Shown: positions 1 to 12,519, counted from the stretch's first letter. The stretch: 64,000 bases of DNA from Moringa oleifera (GCA_021397835.1 JAJFZO010000230.1:4582001-4646000); one strand, 5' to 3'. The notes: generated by a model not told the origin, from the letters alone. Numbers and translations: made by a program.

Positions 1-1441
1 CATTATCTTATAGCTATTGTCATGAAGAACTCAACACAGAATCGATTGTGGTTGTTTCAGAATATACACATCTTGATGTCCTACTTCATGTCATCTGAAG
101 TCAAAACTTGTGGAACATTCTGACAGGAAGATGCTACTTCTAGTGTGTTATGATGTACTATTGTCTCATCGTTATAACAAGAGTTGTTTACCTAGATGTG
201 AGCAAATGGTGCTGTAAGCTAAAATTAGTGTCCTCAGTCCTTTATTTGGTGGTTCTTTGTCGAGAAAATTTCTATTTCATCTCAATCCTATAGTTTTTTT
301 TTTTTTTTTTAACTTTTTCCTGGTGGGCTAGTCAAGTTCAATATTATTTGCATTCATATCATTTGTGTAGTTTATACTTCCTGTGTAATAATTTTCCCTC
401 CTTTGCTTTTGGCACTTCTTAAAGATTTTCCTTCCCTGCTGAGATTTTTTTAAAAAAGAAAAAATCAAAGTCAACCATTAAGTTGTTCTGTGTTTCCTAA
501 GGTTAGAAACTAAGGTGAATTCTGAATATTGACTTGTACTTGGGCTCATTATTGGCAGAAAGCAGAAAGAATAAATTGCAATATAACTGGATAATAGCCA
601 AACTGAATCCCAACTATGATAAAGATTTTATAACTTTGTGAAAATTAAGAGAATTCAACCTCTGCTTATTGGTATATTCAATTGTCTCTGTTTGCATGCC
701 ATTTCGTCCAACTTGCTTGCTATATAATTCTTCTGTTGGACACTTTGTGTGATCCTATTGAATTATTTTCAATGATTAGATGCCTTTCTATCTTGCTTTT
801 TCTTCGATATCAGTGAAGTGGAGGTTAGAGTGCTTCCTTGTTCCAAGTCATCCTTTGAAAGTACTTTAAACTTTGTTTACAGATGTAGTGATGAAGTAGC
901 AATAGTAACTTGATGTTGGTTCTTCCACTCCTTCCTGTGGCTCCGTTTCCTTTCCTTTTCTTTATTCAGTCTGTTTCAGTCTCAAATCAAGATGGAAAGA
1001 GGATTAAAGGGCAGCCATAATATCATGGAAATTGAATTGAAATAAAATTGGTTTCTGTTTGATGATATTGGGGAGCATTCTATGAATTGTGAAGCATTAG
1101 ACATCTAATTATCCTATTCCCCATTCCCCTGGTTTCCATGATGAAATTTACTTCCAGGTTGATGGTATCACAAACCAAAATAAAAGGTCCTTAACGGTCA
1201 GCCTGCATCAGTGATATTCTAATACTAAATTTGCTTTACTTACATGGGATGGAACTTTTGTTGTTTGTTGAGTCAAGTTGAGAAACGTCTTATTTCATGT
1301 TAGTCATAATTATACTTGTCTTAAACAGTTGCAATTTGCTGTCAGGTTTAATTTTTAAGATTAATTCAATTTTGCATAAATCTGCGGGGATGTGTTTGTC
1401 TCATTCACCCAGGTGAATTTACTGGCTCTCTTATGATGCAG
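1..1441. other. Upstream intron of the kinase gene, no exon seen
   Basis: No coding exon is recognisable on either strand. The first kinase exon in the window begins after the acceptor ending at 1441 and starts in phase 1, so this stretch is most simply intron. The missing upstream exons (N-terminal region, glycine loop, catalytic lysine, alpha-C) would lie before the window. A T-run lies around 295-311. Confidence 0.5.
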
Positions 1442-4400
1442 AGTATATGCCTGGAGGAAGCCTTTACGATTTTTTGCACAAGCATCATAAGTTTTTGAAG
1501 CTCCCTCAATTGTTGAAGTTTGCAATTGATGTTTCCAAAGGGATGGAATATTTGCACAAAAACAACATAATTCATAGGGACCTGAAGACAGCAAATTTGC
1601 TAATGGATACTCACAATGTAAGGATCTTTTAATGTCACAGTTTTGGTTTCGCCTCATCTTAATGTTCTCCTCAAGAAGCAGTAAATATGGGATGATTTAT
1701 TCTGAATTTTTGCGAGTAGCTTTATCATCATAATTTGCTGGGTATATGATGGAGAACATGTAAGTCTGAATGTTATGTTAGAAAGAGTTAACTTACACTG
1801 ATGACTGAATTGCTTCTTCAGATGTTGGAATTATCTTATTAAGAATCCACTATTATCTTGTCAGCAATTAGACTGTTGTTGCAAATTTATTTCTGCTCAC
1901 GGAATAATAGGAAAATAAAAACAAGGTAGGATGTTTGTCAAAGTGGACTCATTTACTTGATCCTTTGTTTGGGATTTACATTGGAAACTTTAGCAAAGAT
2001 GACAACAAAACTAGAAACAATGTTATATATGGATTTCAAATTACTGATAAGGACAATATAGCATACTCTATTTTAAATAATGTGCAAGCTTTTAGTCACA
2101 AGTAGAAGTGTTGTTTTGTATACATTAGGCCTTGTGCCATGCTGAGAAAATTATGATTTTCTTTTTAAGTATGTTAGAGATTAGCTTTTCTATCAGTAAA
2201 TAATTTACTTTGTTTTCCCAATGTTGAGTTTTGAGTTCTCCACTGTGACCAGTGCCTGTGGGTGATGCATAACTTGAAGTATCGTCCTTGGTAGTTGGTA
2301 ATGAACCAAGAATAAGTACTTTTGTTACTTTTTTCCGCAAATCCTGGTCAGACTCATAAATTGGGATTGATCTAGCTGTTTCTGAAATTTAACATGTATA
2401 TTTTCATGAGAGTAGATGTATGTATGACAGGGTAGACCACTAAGATAAATGGTTGCAACCTCAACATCTTTACTGTGATTTTCAACATGCATTTCAATGA
2501 GTGAATTGCAATGTTTATCGATATTGTTAACCTGTAGATATTTTTGTCTCAAGGTTGTTAAGGTTGCAGATTTTGGTGTGGCGCGGTTTCAGAACAAAGA
2601 GGGAGTAATGACAGCGGAGACTGGAACGTATAGATGGATGGCACCTGAGGTTTGAAACTCGATGTTTGATTTATCCTTTTGCCTTTTGAGGTTTAGATCA
2701 TTGGAGCTTTTGTATCTGTGTATACGCTGCAGAAATGGAGAATATCTTGTATTTGTTATATTGAGATCCTCTGTTCTAAGCTTCAGATGATAGTATGGCA
2801 ATTTCCATTTTCGAGCCATAGCTTATAGTGTGCTTAGAGAGTGAGATATGCTCTTGCAATGTTTTTCAGTAGCTAGCTTGTTTACCTAATACCATCCAGA
2901 TGAGGTGTTGGGGTCTGGGAGAGGCTAATGCCTCCTCACAATTTGCTTGCATTTCTTATGAGAAGTGAATCTGAGGCTCAATTCAATTATTGAAGCATAA
3001 AAATGGGTTTTCTAAATCAATCAAACACAATTTTGATACTCTGTTCATTTCTTCAAACTTGATTCATATCTGCGAGCCCTCAACTATGAACTAACTAATT
3101 GAGGCATTGTTTCTTTTTCTCCAATTTGCCCTCACTAGGATTGTTTGAGATTTAAGTTTTTTTGAACTTGGTCTTCCCCTATCGCACTTTGGATCATCAA
3201 TTTGAACCAAGTTACTCTTCCTCAGCGGTGCATCCTCTGGCCTATCTTACATTTGTTAAAACTATCTTCTTTCAGTTTGTCTTATATTGATATTACCTCT
3301 ATCTTTTGATGAATGAATTCATTTTTATTTCCTTCAAATGCTAGCAACTTCAAGATGATGTGCCTTGTTTTTTTTTTTGTTTTAGGTACAGGCCTGCTAG
3401 TGTAAATTTCTCGTTTGTAATGCGAGTGCTTCAATGATATTAGGTTACACCTCCTTCAACAGGATCAATATCTTGGGATGCTTCACTTACCACATGATTT
3501 CTCTTGTGCAAGGTCATAAACCATCAACCATACAATCACAAAGCGGACATATTTAGCTTTGCTATTGTATTGTGGGAGCTAATGACAGCTAAGGTAGCTC
3601 TTAAATTTATCGCACTACATGATTTATGCTCTTATGTTTCAGACATGTGACAGTTCTTCAAAAGTAATTTTCACCACCTTCAATGTTGCATTGCAGGTCC
3701 CTTATGATACAATGACTCCACTGCAAGCTGCCTTAGGAGTGAGACAGGTTTGCACGTCATATGCATTCAGTTTATTTCATATGAAGATTCATTTTCATTT
3801 CAGCATCCAGAAATCTAATGTTAACCTTCGAATCCAATAAGTTATTGTGATGCATATATTATCAAATATGACTTTTTATCCCGCTTTTGGTTGCTTGAAT
3901 GCTATGTTCTAAATTACTTTCTGGATTCATGTCGTGTCACTGATGCACCCATTAGAATTTTTATTTTGATAGACATAATAGTATACCATGTTGTAAACAT
4001 TTGTTTTACTGTTAGTTGCTTTCATGACTATTCTTCCATTATAGAAGCAGCTTCTGAATAATTATATTGCCACTGTTACGATGTTTCAAGTTTGATAAAG
4101 TCTCAGACCAGTTGTCATATGCACATTGATATTTGAAGTGCTCTTGTTAAGAATTTATTGTTCCCAACTGTATCCAGCAATAAATTGAGCAAATCTTAGA
4201 AAGTGGAAATCTCCTACGAATTTGTTGAATGGTAGTTCATAAAGGAATAATGAAGATTGATTACCTTTTCTTCGTTTCAAGGGATGAAGGATGAAGTTCA
4301 GTAACATTGCTAGCGTGTTTTTGTGCTTTTACCAAAGCCTAAGGAGCTTATCTTATATATATAACTGTGTTGTAATCAGGTTTTATATTCTATTTTCCAG

Positions 4401-4665
4401 GGGCTACGCCCAGATCTTCCTGAGAATGCACATCCAGAGCTTATACACTTGATGCAGACATGTTGGGAAGCAGATCCTAATGAGCGGCCTGCCTTCTTTG
4501 AGATAACGGCCGAGCTTGAAAAACTTCTCCTAGAGGTCGAGGTAGGGTTGTTGCACTTCTTTTAATTCTTTCTTATTGTAGCTCTCTTTTAATAATTTTC
4601 TATATTTCTAACTAAGATGCTTATATATATTTCAGGAAACTTCTGCAGCAGTAAATGGCAGCTGA
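1442..4665 (+). CDS. STY/Raf-like Ser/Thr(Tyr) protein kinase, C-terminal exons (5' partial)
   Basis: Six exons with GT-AG borders join in frame: 1442-1617, 2554-2649, 3513-3593, 3697-3747, 4401-4541 and 4636-4665 (TGA). They encode the kinase domain from the hinge onward. Visible motifs are the hinge [12 protein letters not shown], the catalytic loop [11 protein letters not shown] in VADFGVARF, the activation segment [25 protein letters not shown], and the C-lobe arginine in DPNERPAF. The [10 protein letters not shown] segment and the [13 protein letters not shown] region match plant Raf-like MAP3K group C / STY8-STY17-STY46 kinases, which phosphorylate Ser/Thr and sometimes Tyr. STY8, STY17 and STY46 are known for phosphorylating chloroplast transit peptides, but the exact subfamily here is inferred. 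The tail after the kinase domain is short (about 10 residues in its own exon). The N-terminal part, possibly with an ACT domain, is outside the window. Confidence 0.9.
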
Positions 4666-4931
4666 CTCTTAGTATATAATTGTCTAACACGCATGTTTTG
4701 AAGATTTCTTGTTTTCTTCAAATGGTATAGAAAGTCATATTGTAAAAACTGAGGGGAGAAAGAAAACACAGTTAAAAGATACAGTGTCTTATTTATTTTA
4801 AATTTCAGTGCGGCAGTTGTCTTCCCAAAGGCTAGATTTGACTGCTCAGTACATGAAGTTGTAAGATTATTTTGAGCCACGGCGTATGTACTTCCTCAGT
4901 TATAGCGAAAAACAGATGGTTTTGGGCATGT

Positions 4932-4990
<59 letters not shown>
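4932..4990. repeat. Compound microsatellite (CT)n(CA)n
   Basis: About 20 CT units run directly into about 9 CA units, just 3' of the kinase gene. A very similar CT-CA compound tract occurs at 50980-51032. Confidence 0.95.
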
Positions 4991-7573
4991 TATAATTGCA
5001 TATGCATTTGGACAGAGATGCCTTATGATTGTTATCTATTTAATAATAGAAAATTTGTTTTAGATCTTCCCTTTTCTTTTTTTAATTTTCTGCTTCTATG
5101 TACTGAACTGTCCAAATTTTTTTCTTTTTGTTAACCAAAAAAAAAAAGAAAGTAATTTGTTTAGATTTACTGATTAGGAACTACAATTAGGCATGGAGTA
5201 TTTCTCACTGTATTATTATTTTGTTAAAATAAAACAACCCAAAAGAAGAAAATTTTGGTTTGGTTCCTTTTGAAAATATGCATGTATATAGGTCTGAGCC
5301 TTTTTTAACAAAATTGCTTAAGGTTCACTCAGTTCTGGTTTCGATTCTAAGGGTATATGTGAATGTCGGTTGAACTGGTACGAAGGAATGACAGTGGGGA
5401 TAGGCAGATAGCAACTTAGTGTGTGCTGGACTTTTTCTTGGTCACAGATTGACGAAGGGGCATGGTGGTGGTGCTTAACTGCAATAATGAAGATACAGAT
5501 CTACCATTTTTCTTTGGAGTACAGAGTAGAGACTACAGAGGGTAAGACCAAGCTATAACTGTTCACTGATAAACAAACATTTCTAGGGATTTACTTCTGT
5601 CAAGTGGGGACTCTTCTAGATTGGGGGGTTTTTGAGTGCTTCTGTGGATGGCTAAAGCTAAAGTTTGGAAGTTGATTTGGAGAAAGGCATATGAAGTCAT
5701 TTTTAGTGTCATATTGAAATCATAATTAAGAAGTATCCTTTATCCGTGTTGTATTAAAAACTACATTGTTCGTCATGCTTTGATTTTAGAGAAGATGAAA
5801 CAAGTGACATCATATCTATTGCCTGGGAGCCCTTGCCTTGTAAAATTTTATAGGCTAGAATGACAACATTTTTTTACATTTTTGTGAAATAAGATGGTAC
5901 AGAATTCTACTTGATTTACTTGTGAGTCGGGATCACTGCGTGTTAGACTTGTAGCCTTGTACTTGATAGTACTTGAAGTTGCCTGTGAGCCAGGATTCTG
6001 TAGTGCTAGCACGAGTCCGACCATTGACTTTGACCCTTTGCATGTAAAACAAAATTAACAGAAACCGTGCAAGTTGTTCGACAAAGCATCAAGATAGGAA
6101 CGAATGGTCAGTCTGATCATCCCAGTCAAAATCTGGAGTTGGTGGGTAATAACTGTCAAGCATTTCCGAGATACTCTTTTATAATTTAGTGATTTGTCAA
6201 AGTTAGATTTGGTTATTTCCTTAATAATCATTGAGCTGCGCATGATAATCGTCTGTGTGTGTTTGTCTTCAGCAGATGCAGAAGAAGGTATGTATGTTTA
6301 GCTATTATACAGCTAGCTATGTTCTTAGATTTTTCCACAATTTGTAAACAAATTAATAACTGTGATAAAAGAAGCTTTGTTTGCAGCAGAGAACCATTTT
6401 TCTAAAAGCACCAATTACGTAAGTGATACGTGAAGTCACTATATCAAATCACAGATACGAATCTAAGATAAAAAAACTGGCTAACCTAGGCAACATATTC
6501 CACAAAATGTAATTACCCTATAATCTTATCCAACTGGGTAGACAACTATAGCGTGTTAACACATCTAGGAATTATGTGTGTGAACAAGTAGAAATATTGG
6601 TTTCTGTTTAATACATAAAGAAATGGTCTTCGTAGGTTGATGCTCTAGATGGAAACACACGTTAGGTTATAATTTCAATTGTATAAAGAGTAGTTAGCCG
6701 ACACTCCTGACGATCTAGCAAAGTAGGAAACAAAATCAATTGCCACCTAATCCTTGTTGAATATATCAATGTATTTGTTTGTGCTAATTATATATTAAAG
6801 TTGAGTGCGATTGGATCGATTGAGAATCTGCTAGAGAATTGCCGAAACTATTTCATCAAGGGAGCAGGGTTTGGGGAGATTAATATGATTAGCAAGTAAT
6901 GCTTATTTAACAAGACCAATACCCATTTCTGCATTTGACCAACATAGAATATAAACAAACAGATAAATATGACATAAATGTTTAATCTTGGTAGCCAGCA
7001 AACTTCCTCAATTCCAGAGGTCACCTCAACTTCGTTCATTGTATTATGTCAATTAAATTAACTCTGAAATTGGATACCGATTAAATTTCTTTGTCGACAT
7101 GTATCCTATTAAAAACATTATATGTGAGATTTTACATACTATAATTGGTTTTATGTGATTAAACAGTTGATCCATGCAAGTTTACTTGATTGATGCCCCA
7201 TTAGGTTTGAGGCTTTTTGTTTAAAATACACATTGTGGCATGCACAATAAGGATATCAAAATTTTCTGTTGATCTGAGCTAACTGTGTCAAGTTTTTTTA
7301 AAAATTATTATACAGGACAATTTATCAAAATCAACTATTAAGATTTTCTTATTTATTTTTGATTTATCACATCAATATTTTAAATTAGAAAAATGTCTTT
7401 TAAACTTCTTATTGAAAAGTTTTAACATAAGCTTTGATAAGAAAAAACAGTCCATCCCGTCAATTTGAGTTGCTAGTTGTGCCAAAGAATATCTCATAGC
7501 AGAAAAAGAGTAATAGCTTTATACAATCTTGATAGGTAATTAATTACGCACCGATTAACATAAATGGCATACA

Positions 7574-7639
7574 GGGCAGACACCTCTTTCGTATGAAGAG
7601 CTTTATCATTGACTCTTCATGGCAAACATCTACCTGCCC
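7574..7639. repeat. Imperfect hairpin, 27-nt arms
   Basis: The 5' arm 7574-7600 and the 3' arm 7613-7639 pair at about 19 of 27 positions, with perfect blocks at both ends of the stem (6 and 8 bp) and a 12-nt loop. It could be a chance palindrome, a small inverted-repeat remnant or a short foldback RNA. Neither arm matches a conserved plant microRNA I recognise. Confidence 0.35.
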
Positions 7640-8047
7640 CGAGAAATTTATATGTACGCTTCAATCTGTTTTTGTATGAATGAAAGAACTAAAAGTCAAA
7701 GAGATTAAACAACTTGATAACCATATATATGAAAGGAATATCCATGCCATATCATTAAAGAAAAAAAGACAACTTAGCTTTTAAATTCGTGTGGGGTTGG
7801 AAGCTAGGGCTTAGTGAACACAAACTGGATCTATTCGTATGAACTTAAATTAAATCATGTTTTATATAAAATAATTCAGATTAAGGAAAAGAGAAGACAA
7901 ATCAGTAGCTACAACTTTTGAAAAGTTATGTAATAGTTAGTACATCTTTTGTGTTTGATTGTAAGGTGGGGCAGAAAGTGAGTAAGATTTGGTTTGTTCA
8001 TTAATTTTAGCTTTGATTCTTCCTTTTTGGTTATCTTTGGTTTTCCT

Positions 8048-8194
8048 TTATGTTCTGGGTGACAGTTCTTTGAGGTCCAGGTCATGGTCCATCAGATACC
8101 ACCTCTTCTTTTTCTTCACAACTGGACCATCATAGTGGTTATTAACATATAAGAATGTGAAAACTTGCAAGTTGGTGAAGAATGCAATACCCAT
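8048..8194 (-). CDS. Short ORF, 48 codons, unrecognised
   Basis: An ATG at 8194 opens a 48-codon frame ending in TAA at 8048. The frame is also open for nine codons upstream of the ATG. The product has a hydrophobic, aromatic N-terminal third, a VNNHYDGPVV segment, a run of four lysines followed by RWYLMD, and an acidic/basic tail. The composition looks more protein-like than neighbouring chance ORFs, and base composition is less AT-rich here. It could be a small gene, the last exon of a longer minus-strand gene (an AG lies just before the extended frame, near 8222), or chance. I do not recognise the family. Confidence 0.22.
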   Translation of the reverse strand: MGIAFFTNLQVFTFLYVNNHYDGPVVKKKKRWYLMDHDLDLKELSPRT

Positions 8195-10600
8195 TTTGGG
8201 ATTCAGAAATCGACATCTCTGTCAATGGATGAGGCACTGTGATTCCAATTTGATCACATGAATGAAGAATCTTAAACCCGTAACCCCATCTATGTGAATA
8301 AAATTATTTAGCAGCCCCTAGTTTGATTCATTCAAACGGGTCGTAAAAGGTTTACTATGACATTTAATTTGCTCCTCTCAGCAACAAAAAACCAAAAGAA
8401 GAATACCTTCATTTGTCTTTGATAACTTTGTCAAGACTGTAATAATCTCATCTTCTCCGTGTGGACTTCTCTACATTACGTATCATTTTCTAGCACTCAG
8501 AAGTGGTAATCAAACTATTACCTTCTGTCATTAGTATGATTATCTGCTGGACATTCTTTTCATGATATTTACAGTCATGTGTAGCTAGACAACCTTGCAA
8601 TGAAGATAACCTCATTATCCTTCAATAAGCCTCTAGGCTTTTATGATGGTTTTGGAATATAACTAGCGTGAACAGCACTTCTTTTCTATGTTTCATGAAA
8701 TGGATTGACCCAGGAAACTACAAAATGGTCAAGCTCACATCTGTCTAAAGTTGCTTAAAATTCTCCATAAAACTCATTTGCTACTGTTTGAAGAATCATA
8801 GCAATTAAGTGGAATAATAACTAATCCATGACCATCACCCTCAACCTAATAAACTTCATTCACTTCTGTTTCCATATGTTCTTTCTTCTTCTGAGTATTT
8901 GGAAGAGAACCCAAGAAAACTACAGGCAAAATGATGCCCGTTGTGTCACCACAAGGCTAAAATTTATTGGCTCAGGGTTGATTTCTAGTAACCTTAATTG
9001 AGTATCTTGGTACCCCAAATCAACTAAGACTTTTAGTATATGATTCAAGGATGAGTTAGCCCTATTAATATGTTAATGCGGGCAGATTCAATATTTTATC
9101 TATATAGGTCATTTGGTTAGGTTACATAAGTAGGAGCTTGTTAGATGGTTATCCAACATCACTAAGGCGGCCTACTTATATATATGGTAATTAATTACAA
9201 GTCCGGTGATTGAGTTACATCATCTGGGAAATCATTTAGACTTAAATGAGTATGGGGGATAAGGAGTAGGGGTACTATTTGTTGCCCTATATAGGGTATA
9301 ATTGCAGAAAAGGACATGCCCAAGAAACGGGACAAATTAATATAATTTAACCACTTAGAACCTCCTATCATACTTCCAAATTAATCTGACTTAATTAGTA
9401 ATGTGTACAGAGTTTTAGCTGTATGCTGAAGCTTGTAGAACAGATTAGGTGAAAATGTGACAATGAACTTTATACCTTGATTTAATTGTTGGTGGCTAGC
9501 TGCATTTAAAACGTTTGAGAGTTTGCCATAAAAAAATAAATCAAGAGAGATTCAACCCAAGTTTAATAATATATATGATAAATCATCCCTGTTCCCTAGT
9601 AGGTAAATGTTCACTAACTTAGGTCAAATTTTGTATTTTGTCCCAAAAGAGAGGAGAAGAAGAAGACGACAAATTTACCCAATCACTCTGCCATAAGTTT
9701 TCAATAGCCTTGCTTTTCTTGCAGTCTATACTAGATGGCCTTATGTAATCAGTGTCCTATTCGAACTTACGGGACACCCATCAACAACATTGAACCACTT
9801 GCTCTTATTGCTTGTAAAAAGAAAAAGATTAAATGATTAGAAGTTCAATTGAATAAGTGATAATTTAGTGTTTATTAGATAGTCTTTTGGGGGTATTTGC
9901 TATTTGTTTTGTAATGAGACTATTAGATATCAACTCATTTATTTTTCCATGAAAAAGACAAATTAGGTGGCCTAAACTTGTTGGATATAATGTTACCTAA
10001 CTTTTCCCAATAGAAAAACTTGGACTGATCATAAAACTCAGCATTAATCATGCAATAACAATTGTTCATGAAAGTATATATGACTATTAGAGATAGGAAG
10101 GAATATTAGTAGGCATCATGCCACTGTCAAAACAATTATACAATGGATAATTGTTACAATAACAGTAATGCTGAATTGATCTAGTAGAATTACAAGGATA
10201 GTGATTTTCTACCTCACAATTCTCCAGAAATTGAATTCTGAGCTACCCAGTTCAGTACTTTCCTTATATGCCTCCTCTTAAAGGGGCAGTACAAGACAAA
10301 AGTTACCAAGCAATTAAGACTGAGATGGCAACATGCGTGACAGAATTCATGTGGGAACGCTGAGTGTTCTGAGTGACAATTCCCCCACGCATTTATAAAA
10401 TAGGTTCCTCGTAGAACGCGCTTTCTCTCAATTTGCATGAAAAGTTTCATGCATACAGCCTGGACACGTATAAATGTGGAGTTGATTCCTTCAGCACAAG
10501 TGACATCTCTTTTTCTGGACAATTCAAAACGACTGACCCTTCCTTTCAGACATGTCAGGCTCCGCAGCAGGTAAAATAAAGAGAATTCGCAGGTGGACCA
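8195..10600. other. Spacer, no supported gene
   Basis: AT-rich DNA with short unremarkable ORFs. The longest, on the minus strand at 10214-10522, lacks an ATG at its first codon and shows no domain. The end nearest the extensin gene may hold its distal 3' flank. Confidence 0.45.
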
Positions 10601-10929
10601 CTGGAATTTGAGAAATGTGATTCATTTTATTATAATTAAGATCAACCCTCGCATTTTATAAAGGTTGAGAATTGCATACACAGATTACAAGATTTTTATC
10701 TAAGCAAACCAAAATACATTGCATGGACCACTGCATAACCCAGGACATGAAAACTGCAATATATGAAAATGATTAGACACTTGCTTTCTCTGCATCCCTA
10801 CTATTCGACTTCTGATAAAACGATAAGATAATAATACATCACAAACGCGGGAGCTAGCTTTTCCTTATTCTCTGTAACACTGTCGAGCCGTGATTCCTTC
10901 TTTATTGGGATCCATCATGTTCTCCTCTC

Positions 10930-11205
10930 CTGCAAGAAGAGATCCAGTCACTGTCACAAGTCCATTCACTATACAGTGACTATACTTGATTAAGTGGTTG
11001 AATATATGCTAGATATACGTAAATCTCATGAAGTTGATCATTATAGTATATTATCAGAACTATTTCTTTTCTGTAATTAATGAGTAACTGAGCAATTATC
11101 TTTCATGTCATTTAACCAAGTACATAAATACTAGTACTTAGTGTATGTGATAGTGTAACTTGAGCAGTTGAATATAATGTTTCATGTATCTGGAATGGAC
11201 TTTAC
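10930..11205 (-). other. Predicted 3'-UTR intron of the extensin gene
   Basis: On the minus strand, 22 nt after the extensin TAA, there is a strong donor (GAG then GTAAAG, intron starting at 11205). A polypyrimidine-rich acceptor (TCTTCTTGCAG) ends at 10930, giving a 276-nt intron. An AATAAA-type signal (10906-10901) lies in the downstream exon. Several plant extensin genes are known to carry an intron in the 3' UTR, so the arrangement fits the family. RNA evidence is needed to confirm its use. Confidence 0.65.
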
Positions 11206-11227
11206 CTCATATGATCAAAGCCATCGC

Positions 11228-12519
11228 TTAGTAATGGTAAGGAGGGGGAGGAGACGTATACTTGTAAGGTTTTTTTGGAGGTGGAGGCGGTGATTTGTAG
11301 TGGTACGGAGGCACATGTGGTGGTGAGTAGACTGGAGGAGGTGGTGGTGGTGGTGACTTGTAGTGATAAGGAGGAACATGTGGTGTTGGGTGTTCCTTGG
11401 GAGGTGGTGGTGGTGATTTATAGTGGTAAGGAGGCACATGTGGAGGAGGGTATTTCTTTGGTGGTGGTGGTGAGTAGACTGGTGGTGGTGGAGGTGGTGA
11501 CTTGTAGTGATAAGGAGGAACATGTGGTGTTGGGTGCTCCTTGGGAGGTGGTGGTGGTGATTTATAGTGGTAAGGAGGTACCTGTGGAGGAGGGTATTTC
11601 TTTGGTGGTGGTGGTGAGTAGACTGGTGGTGGTGGAGGTGGTGACTTGTAGTGATAAGGAGGAACATGTGGTGTTGGGTGCTCCTTGGGAGGTGGTGGTG
11701 GTGACTTGTAGTGGTAGGGAGGAATGTGTGGTGGTGGATACTTCTTAGGAGGAGGTGGTGGTGACTTGTAGTGGTATGGAGGATGGTGAGGGGATGGGTG
11801 CTCCTTGGGAGGTGGTGGTGAGTAGACTGGAGGTGGTGGTGGTGGTGACTTGTAGTGGTAGGGAGGAATATGTGGTGGTGGATACTTCTTAGGAGGAGGT
11901 GGTGGTGACTTGTAGTGGTATGGAGGATGGTGAGGTGATGGGTGTTCCTTGGGAGGTGGTGGTGAGTAGACTGGAGGTGGCGGTGGTGGTGACTTGTAGT
12001 GGTAGGGAGGAATGTGCGGTGGTGGGTACTTCTTAGGAGGTGGTGGTGGTGACTTATAGTGGTAAGGAGGAATGTGTGGTGGTGGGTATTTCTTGGGTGG
12101 TGGTGGTGAGTAGACCGGAGGAGGTGGTGGCGGTGACTTGTAGTGGTAAGGAGGAACATGCGGTGTTGGGTGCTCCTTGGGAGGTGGTGGTGGTGGTGAC
12201 TTGTAGTGGTAAGGAGGAATGTGCGGTGGTGGGTACTTCTTAGGAGGTGGCGGTGGTGACTTGTAGTGATATGGAGGATGGTGAGGCGTTGGGTGTTCCT
12301 TAGGAGGTGGTGGTGGTGACTTATAGTGGTAAGGAGGACTAGGTGGTGGTGGGTACTCCTTTGGAGGCGGTGGAGAGTACACCGGCGGAGGCGGTGGTAC
12401 ACCGGCGGAGATGGGTAGTGGTAGTTTGCGCTAGTTTGAGCCGGGAAGCTCAGAGAAACTGTTACCACTAAAAGAGTGGCAAAGAAAGAGAGCAAAGAAT
12501 TGGAGCCCATTTTCCCCAT
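11228..12519 (-). CDS. Classical extensin (Hyp-rich cell-wall glycoprotein), frameshifted near the N-terminus
   Basis: Extensins are secreted Hyp-rich glycoproteins cross-linked into the plant primary wall through tyrosine motifs. The ATG at 12519 (an in-frame second ATG is at 12510) opens a signal peptide with a hydrophobic core and cleavage likely after QTSA, then ANYHYPSPPVY. The repeat domain follows in another frame, 12382 to the TAA at 11228. It has about 16 PPYHYKSPPPPP units alternating with VYSPPPP, KKYPPPH and KEHPTPH spacers, ending PPPPYHY. Ser-(Pro)3-6 blocks are hydroxylation and arabinosylation sites. YHYK and VYS are candidate cross-linking motifs. The frames are separated by an apparent 4-base loss at 12396/12397, where GTGTAC should be followed by a TCTC-type serine codon. 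Without the shift the protein would be a normal extensin of about 430 residues. A TATA box and a 3'-UTR intron flank the gene. Position beside an NSR-type RRM gene matches Arabidopsis EXT4/EXT3 (recalled). Confidence 0.88.

Larger units (their letters stand above)
4666..8040. other. Spacer downstream of the kinase: 3' UTR, microsatellite, AT-rich DNA
   Basis: The first few hundred bases are probably kinase 3' UTR. A compound microsatellite lies at 4932-4990. The rest has scattered short ORFs (at 6055-6243 and 6848-7039 on the minus strand) with no recognisable motif. A small imperfect hairpin is at 7574-7639. No gene is supported. Confidence 0.5.

Noticed and set aside
10214..10522. 102-codon open frame on the minus strand downstream of the extensin
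   Set aside because: It begins at TTG and shows no recognisable domain. It most likely lies in noncoding flank.
11275..12243. Plus-strand Val/Glu-rich open frames opposite the extensin
   Set aside because: They are the complement of the Pro-rich repeat and have no independent support.
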